A stretch of DNA of 6,215 nucleotides from Campylobacteraceae bacterium (lineage in GTDB: Bacteria > Campylobacterota > Campylobacteria > Campylobacterales > UBA6016). A program made the position numbers and the translations under genes. Positions 1 to 5,173 of the stretch are shown here, one piece after another; positions within the stretch are counted from its first letter, which is position 1, and the number at the start of each line of letters is the position of its first letter. The DNA lies in contig JAEMQC010000066.1 of NCBI GenBank assembly GCA_022758985.1, positions 1 to 6,215 of the forward strand. Direction: 5' to 3'. The notes under the pieces were generated by a model, which saw nothing but the letters and a program-made list of their open reading frames with translations, made no database searches and was not told the origin of the DNA.

Positions 1-2
1 TT

Positions 3-1043
3 TCAAACTAGTCTTGCGGCTATTTCATCCGCCAAGAAAAAATCTTTGCAATATACCTTTGTTTCAGATTCGTCCAAGAGCGAGTTTTTGATTAGCATTT
101 GCACTATCTCGCCATTGTGTGTAAGCAGGCTTTTATCTACTCCAGCCGCACTCCTTAATCCAAGAAGTATCTTCTCTGTTCTTATCTCATCGCAGCTTAG
201 CTCTTCTGTGTCGGCAAAAAGCGGATTTTTGATGTATTCTTCGATTTTTGTGTGTGGATATATTCGCCTCTCGCCGTCAAAGCCGACTGCTCCCGCTCCA
301 ACTCCGATGTATGGTCTGTATTCCCAGTAGCCGAAGTTGTGTCTTGAGCGTGTCCGTCCGAAGCTGGCCACTTCGTAGTGTTCATAACCTGCCTGTTTGA
401 TTTGTTCGGCTACGCTTTGTGCGGCGTTTGCATCATATCTTGTTTGAACTCCCTTTTTTTCAAAAGCCGTTCCCTCTTCAATGGTTAGCGAGTAGGCCGA
501 TATGTGGGCGGCATCTAGCGAAAGAAAAGCGTCAAGCTCTTTTTTTATGAATGCTTCATCGTCAAACACAGTGTCGTACATAAAGTCAACGGAGATATTC
601 GTAAAACCGGCGGATATGCTGTGTTCATAAGCTTCCAATGCTTTTTTTGAATTATGCACCCTCGATAAAAACAATAGTTTTTCGTCATTTAGACTCTGAA
701 CCCCTAGGCTTAGCCTGTTAGCCCCCATCCCAAAAACAGCTTTTGCCTTCTCTTTATTCCAGCTTGACGGGTTTGCCTCTATGGTTATTTCGGTATTTTT
801 GTCGATATAAGCCGTTATTTTTTTGAATATTTTTTCAAAATCGTTTATTCCAAGTAACGACGGTGTCCCGCCGCCAAAATATACGCTTGTTAGTATTTTG
901 CCGTTCATTTGCCTAAGCTCGGCTTCTAGCTGTAGCGCTAGCGCATCTACATAAAGAGCAATCATACCCGCTTTATCGGCAAAGGTGTTAAAGGCGCAAT
1001 ATCCGCATCTTTTTTCGCAAAAAGGTATGTGTAAATAAAGCAG
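3..1043 (-). CDS. hemW: HemW-type radical SAM heme chaperone (HemN-like family), CTG start
   Basis: This is a complete gene of about 346 aa ending in TGA at 3-5. It belongs to the HemN/HemW radical-SAM family; HemW proteins bind heme and an iron-sulfur cluster and are thought to deliver heme to respiratory enzymes. Read from CTG at 1043, the N-terminus is (M)LYLHIPFCEKRCGYCAFN, with the CxxxCxxC cluster motif at C9, C13 and C16. The residue two after the third Cys is Phe18, not the extra Cys of true HemN coproporphyrinogen dehydrogenase, which favours HemW. Further family motifs are GGGTPS (about 57-62), EANP (89-92), NRLSLGVQS (109-117) and HNFGYW followed by a GVGAGA glycine stretch (235-251). 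The first ATG, at 965, would drop the cluster motif. A TAA lies two codons upstream of CTG, and no ATG, GTG or TTG lies between. The gene is divergent from rppH. Older annotations may call it oxygen-independent coproporphyrinogen III oxidase. Confidence 0.9.
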   Translation of the reverse strand: MLYLHIPFCEKRCGYCAFNTFADKAGMIALYVDALALQLEAELRQMNGKILTSVYFGGGTPSLLGINDFEKIFKKITAYIDKNTEITIEANPSSWNKEKAKAVFGMGANRLSLGVQSLNDEKLLFLSRVHNSKKALEAYEHSISAGFTNISVDFMYDTVFDDEAFIKKELDAFLSLDAAHISAYSLTIEEGTAFEKKGVQTRYDANAAQSVAEQIKQAGYEHYEVASFGRTRSRHNFGYWEYRPYIGVGAGAVGFDGERRIYPHTKIEEYIKNPLFADTEELSCDEIRTEKILLGLRSAAGVDKSLLTHNGEIVQMLIKNSLLDESETKVYCKDFFLADEIAARLV

Positions 1044-1055
1044 TTTTTATCCTTT
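1041..1055 (-). promoter_or_regulatory. hemW: Ribosome binding site and CTG start codon of hemW
   Basis: On the minus strand the sequence AAAGGA (1055-1050) is followed by a 6-nt spacer, TAAAAA, and then CTG at 1043-1041. The spacing is close to ideal and the Shine-Dalgarno core is strong. The in-frame TAA inside the spacer rules out an earlier start. This site decides the start of hemW: it is the only placement that keeps the conserved IPFC and CxxxCxxC segment while having a ribosome-binding site. Confidence 0.7.
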
Positions 1056-1067
1056 TTTTGTTAGCAT
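1053..1067 (+). promoter_or_regulatory. Candidate extended -10 promoter for the rppH operon
   Basis: A run of seven T (1053-1059) leads into G, T and then TAGCAT (1062-1067). This resembles the T-rich, TGn-extended -10 promoters of Campylobacter, although the hexamer matches TATAAT at only four of six positions. A start near 1074 would give a leader of about 40 nt before the ATG at 1115. It overlaps the candidate hemW -10 on the other strand by two bases. Weak evidence. Confidence 0.3.
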
Positions 1068-1071
1068 TGTA
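1066..1071 (-). promoter_or_regulatory. Candidate -10 element for hemW
   Basis: The minus strand reads TACAAT, one mismatch from TATAAT. It would place transcription start about 15 nt before the CTG start codon, leaving room for the ribosome-binding site. No convincing -35 box is visible, which is normal for vegetative promoters in Campylobacter. Judged by eye only. Confidence 0.4.
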
Positions 1072-1114
1072 GCCAGAATTGGCTCGTTTTTTACGAAACT
1101 ATGAAGAGTGGCAA

Positions 1115-1588
1115 ATGGCAGAAAAAATATATAGACCGAATGTTGCCGCAGTAGTTTTATCGTCCGAATATCCGGCGCAGATGAAGGTATTTATCGGCCT
1201 TAGAAGCGATATGAAGGATGTTTGGCAGTTTCCGCAAGGCGGAATAGATGAGGGAGAGTCTCCAAAAGAAGCGCTTTTTAGGGAGCTAAAAGAGGAGATA
1301 GGCACGGATAATATCGAGATTATCTGCGAGTATCCCAACTGGGAGTATTACGACTTTCCCGAAGGTGTCGCCAAAAACAAGAAGTTGTATAACTACAGCG
1401 GTCAAAAACAAAAATATTACCTGGTAAGACTAAAAAATGACTCGGAAGTGAATATAAACACGCACCATCCGGAGTTTAACGAGTATAAATTCGTCAAATT
1501 CGATACGGTTTTTGGGTTTATTTCGCACTTCAAAAAACCAATATACAAAAAAGTCCTCTCCTATTTTAAAAGAGAGGGCTTCATTTAA
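1115..1588 (+). CDS. rppH: RNA pyrophosphohydrolase, Nudix family (RppH/NudH)
   Basis: This 157-aa protein is a Nudix hydrolase of the RppH type. RppH removes pyrophosphate from 5'-triphosphate RNA to start mRNA decay, and members of this group also cleave dinucleoside polyphosphates. The Nudix box (G-x5-E-x7-RE-U-x-EE-x-G) is intact at residues 42-64, with the catalytic glutamates in RELKEE (56-61). The preceding WQFPQGGIDEGE (37-48) and the later GQKQKYYLVRL (96-106) are characteristic of RppH rather than generic Nudix enzymes. The ATG at 1115 has AAGAG six nt upstream and gives the RPNVAA N-terminus usual for the family. A TTG at 1079 in the same frame would add 12 residues with no family support. 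It is the first gene of the plus-strand run, 22 nt before lysC. The exact substrate cannot be told from sequence. Confidence 0.92.
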   Translation: MAEKIYRPNVAAVVLSSEYPAQMKVFIGLRSDMKDVWQFPQGGIDEGESPKEALFRELKEEIGTDNIEIICEYPNWEYYDFPEGVAKNKKLYNYSGQKQKYYLVRLKNDSEVNINTHHPEFNEYKFVKFDTVFGFISHFKKPIYKKVLSYFKREGFI

Positions 1589-1594
1589 ATTTTT
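1551..1594 (+). terminator. Possible intrinsic terminator or attenuator between rppH and lysC
   Basis: AAGTCCTCTC (1551-1560) can pair with GAGAGGGCTT (1572-1581): ten pairs including one G-U, around an 11-nt AT-rich loop. Downstream come CATTTAAA and then TTTTT (1590-1594). The stem lies inside the last codons of rppH. The T-run starts several bases after the stem, so it may be leaky, which would suit an operon in which lysC and later genes are partly read through from upstream. Confidence 0.4.
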
Positions 1595-1610
1595 GAAAAA
1601 GAGTTAAAAG

Positions 1611-2816
1611 ATGCTAATAGTTCAAAAATTCGGCGGTACGAGCGTCGGAAACTTAGAGAGAATCGAAAATGTTGCAAATAGAGTAGCTAAAACGGTAAAA
1701 GAAGGGCACGGCGTTATAGTCGTAGTATCGGCTATGAGCGGCGAGACAAACAAGCTTATCGAATATACCGAGTACTTTACGAAAACCCCAGATAAAAAAG
1801 CGATGGACTTTGTGGTAAGCTCCGGCGAGAGGGTAACCGCCGGGCTTTTGGCAATTGCTCTAAACGCAAAAGGATATAAAGCCGTTGCGATGAGCGGCAG
1901 ACAAGCGGGTATTAAGACGAACGCAGACTTTACGACGGCTAGAATAGCGGACATAGACGCTACAAATATGAAGCAAAAAGTGGCGGAAGGTTTTGTGGTT
2001 GTGGTTGCCGGTTTTCAAGGTATTACAGAAGATGGAAGCGTAACTACGCTTGGGCGCGGCGGAAGCGACCTCACGGCCGTCGCTATTGCGGGAGCAGTCG
2101 GCGCAGACCTATGCGAGATATATACCGATGTTGACGGCGTATATACGACCGACCCTAGAATCGAGCCAAAGGCAAAAAAACTAAACGTAATCAGCTATGA
2201 TGAGATGCTGGAACTGGCAAGCGCCGGAGCAAAAGTGTTGCAAAATAGATCGGTAGAACTAGCAAAAAAACTAAACGTAAATCTAGTAACAAGAAGCAGC
2301 TTCAATGAGAACGAAGGAACGCTTATCACAAAGGAAAATGACATGATGGAAAACGTACTTGTCAGCGGTATAGCGCTGGATAAAAATCAGGCCGTGGTGA
2401 CGGTAAGAGGCGTGGATGATAGACCTGGAATTGCCGCAGATATATTTAAGGCTCTATCCGATGAGAATATCGTGGTTGACATGATAGTGCAAAACGTCGG
2501 ACAAGACGGCAAGGCTAATATCAGCTTTACCGTGCCGCAAAGCGAGCTTGAGCGGGCAAAATTAATCATGCAAAGATTTGAAAGTCATGGGGCTATTATA
2601 ACTTATGATACGGATGTTGCGAAAGTGTCGGTCGTAGGTGTCGGCATGAAAAGTCATAGCGGCGTAGCGGCAAAAGCATTCACTACGCTTGCAAAAGAGA
2701 ATATCAATATTCTAATGATAAGTACTTCAGAGATTAAAATATCTATAGTTATAGCGGAGAAGTACGGCGAACTTGCCGTCAGAGCGCTTCACGAGGTATA
2801 CGGACTAGGTAACTAA
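1611..2816 (+). CDS. lysC: Aspartate kinase (aspartokinase), ACT-regulated
   Basis: This 401-aa cytoplasmic enzyme phosphorylates L-aspartate to aspartyl phosphate, the first step toward lysine, diaminopimelate (for peptidoglycan), threonine and methionine. The N-terminal amino-acid-kinase domain (about 1-245) shows KFGGTSVG (6-13), SSGERV (70-75), TTLGRGGSD (145-153) and YTDVDGVYTTDPR (171-183). Two ACT domains follow, about 263-330 and 338-401, with the ligand-loop motif DRPGIAADI (270-278) and a final segment rich in MISTSEIKIS (369-378). Its length is that of a monofunctional enzyme; no homoserine dehydrogenase is fused. Feedback inhibition by lysine and/or threonine is expected from the family, but which one is not visible here. 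AAGAG lies seven nt before the ATG. It is 22 nt after rppH and 4 nt before hobA. An internal start may make a separate C-terminal subunit. Confidence 0.96.
   Translation: MLIVQKFGGTSVGNLERIENVANRVAKTVKEGHGVIVVVSAMSGETNKLIEYTEYFTKTPDKKAMDFVVSSGERVTAGLLAIALNAKGYKAVAMSGRQAGIKTNADFTTARIADIDATNMKQKVAEGFVVVVAGFQGITEDGSVTTLGRGGSDLTAVAIAGAVGADLCEIYTDVDGVYTTDPRIEPKAKKLNVISYDEMLELASAGAKVLQNRSVELAKKLNVNLVTRSSFNENEGTLITKENDMMENVLVSGIALDKNQAVVTVRGVDDRPGIAADIFKALSDENIVVDMIVQNVGQDGKANISFTVPQSELERAKLIMQRFESHGAIITYDTDVAKVSVVGVGMKSHSGVAAKAFTTLAKENINILMISTSEIKISIVIAEKYGELAVRALHEVYGLGN
2172..2280 (+). repeat. Perfect 19-bp direct repeat within lysC, copies 90 bp apart
   Basis: GCAAAAAAACTAAACGTAA occurs at 2172-2190 and again at 2262-2280, both in the same codon phase and both encoding AKKLNV (residues 188-193 and 218-223). 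Recombination between the copies would remove exactly 30 codons. Each copy includes a run of seven A. It is probably a coincidence of coding and codon choice. Confidence 0.6.
2330..2345 (+). promoter_or_regulatory. Candidate internal ribosome binding site and start for a LysC beta subunit
   Basis: Inside lysC, AAAGGA (2330-2335) sits seven nt before two consecutive in-frame ATG codons (2343-2348; Met245 and Met246). This Shine-Dalgarno core is better than the AAGAG sites ahead of rppH and lysC themselves. Initiation here would give a 157-aa protein containing only the two ACT domains. Bacillus subtilis and Corynebacterium glutamicum aspartokinases use such an internal start, near residue 250, to form alpha2-beta2 enzymes. 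Use here is inferred from position and motif only. Confidence 0.45.
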
Positions 2817-2820
2817 GCAG

Positions 2821-3357
2821 ATGCAAGAGCTTCTTGGCTGGACTCTTAATGCTATTCGCAATAGAAGCGAGTTTGGATGGCTTGAAGAGAGGCGGTTTGA
2901 GTGGGTGCCGCTGGTGCAAAACTGTCTAAATATAGCCATGAACGGCTCAGCCGTCATTATCATAACAGATAAAGAGCGCACTTGGTTTTCAAACTATCTG
3001 GTTAAGACTCTTAATAAGCCGTCGAAGAATAGGCCTGTTTTGCCGTTTTTTTCTATCAAATGTCTGCTCCCGGGTCTTACCAATCTTAGTACGAACGAGA
3101 CCTTTGAGGCGTATACGGATATGCTTGATATCGTGTTTAAAAACTATATCTTTTGGTATATCGGAAGAAGCGACGATAAGATGGCCTCTTTCGCAAAAGA
3201 GAGAGAGGATAGCTTCCTTTGGCTATTTGACGAGATAATGCCGAACAGCTTTTATCTGAAATCATACGATGAAGCTCTGGACAGTAAGCTTATATCGCTT
3301 GCTTCTCTATTTGACAAAACTATCGATGCGGTAATGTTTTCCAAAGTAAAACTTTAG
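2821..3357 (+). CDS. hobA: HobA, DnaA-binding replication initiation regulator
   Basis: This 178-aa protein matches HobA, the epsilonproteobacterial partner of DnaA. In Helicobacter pylori HobA is a tetramer with a SIS-like fold, related in structure to DiaA, that binds DnaA domain I and helps assemble the initiator at oriC. Recognition rests on length and on family segments I recall from H. pylori: GWLE near the N-terminus (19-22), FWYIG (111-115), SFLWLFDE (131-138), the LDSKLISL helix (153-160) and the C-terminal end KVKL. No catalytic motif or membrane segment is visible, as expected for a scaffold. The start lies 4 nt after the lysC stop with only a poor upstream AGG, so translation is probably coupled to lysC. 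The stop is TAG, and the next gene, holB, continues in the same reading frame. Confidence 0.9.
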   Translation: MQELLGWTLNAIRNRSEFGWLEERRFEWVPLVQNCLNIAMNGSAVIIITDKERTWFSNYLVKTLNKPSKNRPVLPFFSIKCLLPGLTNLSTNETFEAYTDMLDIVFKNYIFWYIGRSDDKMASFAKEREDSFLWLFDEIMPNSFYLKSYDEALDSKLISLASLFDKTIDAVMFSKVKL

Positions 3358-3366
3358 GCTGGCAAA

Positions 3367-4014
3367 TTGGCAAGGATTTTTTCAAAAGATCTGTTTTTGT
3401 CAAACGGCTTTATAGCCGTATCGAACGATTTCGACTCCGCGATAGAGAGCATAAAGGCCGCTTTTGGGGGCGAGACGCTCATATTCCCAAGGCCTTTTAA
3501 AGAACAAAAAGATATTCTGGTCGAAGATATAGAGGAGCTTATGGAAGCCGCTTATCTTACCGGGGAAGATAGACTTTTTATCATAAAATCCGATACATAC
3601 TCCGTCGTCGTTCAAAATAAACTCCTAAAACTTCTCGAAGAGCCGCCGAGTGGTATTAAGTTTTGTCTGCTCGTAGGCTCGAAAGCGGCGCTTTTACCTA
3701 CCGTCTGCTCTAGACTTTCTATTTGCGAGTTAAAAACAAAAAAAGATGCCTCTTTGGAGCCGATAGATCTATCGAAATTTAGCGCCGAGGGGATGTTTGA
3801 GATTTTAAAAAAGACCGAATCTATGGAGAGGGAAGAGGCAAAGGAATATCTATATATGTTGCTTGAGAGCTACAAAAAAATGGAGCCTAAAAAAGAGCCG
3901 CTTAAAAATATGCAAAAATTGGAGCTTTTTGATACTGCGTTTAAGCTGTTGTCATTGAATACTCCACCGAAAGTTATATTTACGACTCTGCTTGCAAGGC
4001 TCTCTCTCAAATGA
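3367..4014 (+). CDS. holB: DNA polymerase III delta-prime subunit, short epsilonproteobacterial form
   Basis: This protein of about 215 aa corresponds to the delta-prime (HolB) component of the clamp loader, which places the beta sliding clamp on DNA. The AAA+ core signature is present as LLKLLEEPPSG (86-96), followed by LLPTVCSR (109-116), which carries the SR(C)-like arginine that contacts a neighbouring ATPase subunit. No Walker A motif and no zinc-binding cysteine cluster are visible, and the protein is far shorter than the 334-aa E. coli subunit. It is therefore unlikely to bind ATP itself. The start is uncertain: TTG at 3367 (AGG eight nt upstream, 9 nt after the hobA stop) gives 215 aa. 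A second TTG at 3397 would give 205 aa beginning SNGFIAVSND. No ATG or GTG is available near either. Its end overlaps the folP start by ATGA. Confidence 0.85.
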   Translation: MARIFSKDLFLSNGFIAVSNDFDSAIESIKAAFGGETLIFPRPFKEQKDILVEDIEELMEAAYLTGEDRLFIIKSDTYSVVVQNKLLKLLEEPPSGIKFCLLVGSKAALLPTVCSRLSICELKTKKDASLEPIDLSKFSAEGMFEILKKTESMEREEAKEYLYMLLESYKKMEPKKEPLKNMQKLELFDTAFKLLSLNTPPKVIFTTLLARLSLK

Positions 4015-5159
4015 TACAAAAACTTTCAAACGATACCGATTTTGCCGAGGTTTTAAAAAAGATAGGCGTAGACGCCGCCGGACAAAAGATACTTAACAAA
4101 AAAAACCGCATAAACTACTTTTTTATTCCATCTCTCGATATCAGAGCCGCTAATATACTAAAGCAAGATGCCCTCTCTATAGGCGCAGATCTGGCCGTAT
4201 CAAAACAGGTTGCCGCCATGAGCGTAAAAAACAGCGACGCTTTGCTTGTTTGTAGCGATTCGCAGCTTGAAAAACTGATAAAAAAAGAGGCTTTACAGCC
4301 GTTTGGGCTAAAGAAAATATCCGAGATATTAAAGCAGTTTTTGCACTCCGGATGCGTATCTCAAAAACCGAAAATAATGGGTATACTAAATATCAACGAG
4401 GATAGCTTTTTTAAAAATAGTCGAATAGACGAAGAGAGCTTTGTGGATGCGTTTACCTCTATGTGCGAAGACGGCGCCGATATTATAGATATAGGTGCGG
4501 TATCGAGCCGTCCCGGTAGCGAATATCCAGGTGTGGACGAAGAGCTGCGAAGGATTTCGCCGATATTGAGGCTAATAAAAAAACACTCCCTCTATAAAAA
4601 AGCCAAAATAAGCATAGATACCTACGAGCCAAAAGTCGCAAGAGCTGCGCTTGAAGCTGGATGCCATATCATAAACGATATTACCGGGCTTTCATCTGGT
4701 GAGCTTGCGGCTGTAGTCGCCGAATATAACGCTTCCATAGTCATAATGCATATGAGAGGTACGCCAAAAAATATGCAGACTCTGACCGATTACGACAATC
4801 TGTTTTTTGAGCTGGACGATTATTTTAGACAAAAGCTTGAAATAGCGCATAGCTTTGGCATCAAAGAGGTTATACTGGACGTTGGGATAGGTTTTGCCAA
4901 ACTGCTTGAACACAATCTGGCTCTCATAAAACATCTAAGTCACTTTAAGGCGCACGGCAAACCGCTTCTTGTCGGAGCGAGCAGAAAAAGCATGATAAAT
5001 TCCGTCTCCCCAAGCTCTCCGGAAGAGAGGCTGGCTGGAACGCTAGCACTTCATCAAAAGGCGCTGGACGAGGGCGCATCTATAATACGTTGCCACGACG
5101 TAAAAGAGCATCTGCAGATGCTGCGTGTTTGGCAAGCGCTAAAAAATACGACTATATAA
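4011..5159 (+). CDS. folP: Dihydropteroate synthase with N-terminal extension
   Basis: FolP joins para-aminobenzoate to 6-hydroxymethyl-dihydropterin pyrophosphate to make dihydropteroate in folate synthesis; it is the target of sulfonamides. The TIM-barrel domain covers about 120-376 and keeps the known site residues: Asn127 (MGILNINEDSF), Asp203 (SIDTYEP), Asn222 (INDITG), Asp290 (DVGIGF), Lys326 (GASRKS), and Arg360 and His362 (RCHDV). The loop-2 motif is SSRPGS (165-170). At 382 aa it is about 100 residues longer than the E. coli enzyme (about 280 aa). The excess is an N-terminal segment of about 118 residues, which epsilonproteobacterial FolP proteins share and for which I know no role. 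The ATG at 4011 overlaps the holB stop (ATGA), so translation is likely coupled; AAGG lies about 11 nt upstream. ligA follows after 11 nt. Confidence 0.95.
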   Translation: MIQKLSNDTDFAEVLKKIGVDAAGQKILNKKNRINYFFIPSLDIRAANILKQDALSIGADLAVSKQVAAMSVKNSDALLVCSDSQLEKLIKKEALQPFGLKKISEILKQFLHSGCVSQKPKIMGILNINEDSFFKNSRIDEESFVDAFTSMCEDGADIIDIGAVSSRPGSEYPGVDEELRRISPILRLIKKHSLYKKAKISIDTYEPKVARAALEAGCHIINDITGLSSGELAAVVAEYNASIVIMHMRGTPKNMQTLTDYDNLFFELDDYFRQKLEIAHSFGIKEVILDVGIGFAKLLEHNLALIKHLSHFKAHGKPLLVGASRKSMINSVSPSSPEERLAGTLALHQKALDEGASIIRCHDVKEHLQMLRVWQALKNTTI

Positions 5160-5173
5160 AGGTTTCATACGTG
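5158..5173 (+). promoter_or_regulatory. ligA: Ribosome binding site and GTG start of ligA
   Basis: AAAGG (5158-5162) overlaps the folP stop codon (TAA 5157-5159) and lies eight nt before GTG at 5171. No ATG lies nearby in this frame, and the protein from this GTG begins MTFEEY, as expected for LigA in the group. Confidence 0.7.

Noticed and set aside
421..860. Runs of seven T inside hemW as phase-variable tracts
   Set aside because: The runs are short and A/T; Campylobacter phase variation typically uses G/C tracts of about eight or more. No such tract is present in the window, where the longest G run seen is five (3465-3470).
3..965. hemW starting at the ATG at 965 (320 aa)
   Set aside because: This start removes the IPFC and CxxxCxxC segment that is encoded in frame just upstream, so it would give a protein lacking its iron-sulfur cluster.
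1079..1114. TTG at 1079 as the start of rppH
   Set aside because: It adds 12 residues not expected in the family and has no clear ribosome-binding site, while ATG 1115 has AAGAG at six nt and the conserved N-terminus.
1622..1954. Minus-strand open frame of 110 aa opposite lysC
   Set aside because: It lies against the conserved kinase domain, has no ribosome-binding site that I can see and no family resemblance.
5153..5160. TATATAAA just before ligA as a -10 promoter element
   Set aside because: Transcription would begin only a few bases before the GTG and after the ribosome-binding site, so it could not make a translatable leader; the bases are the end of folP.
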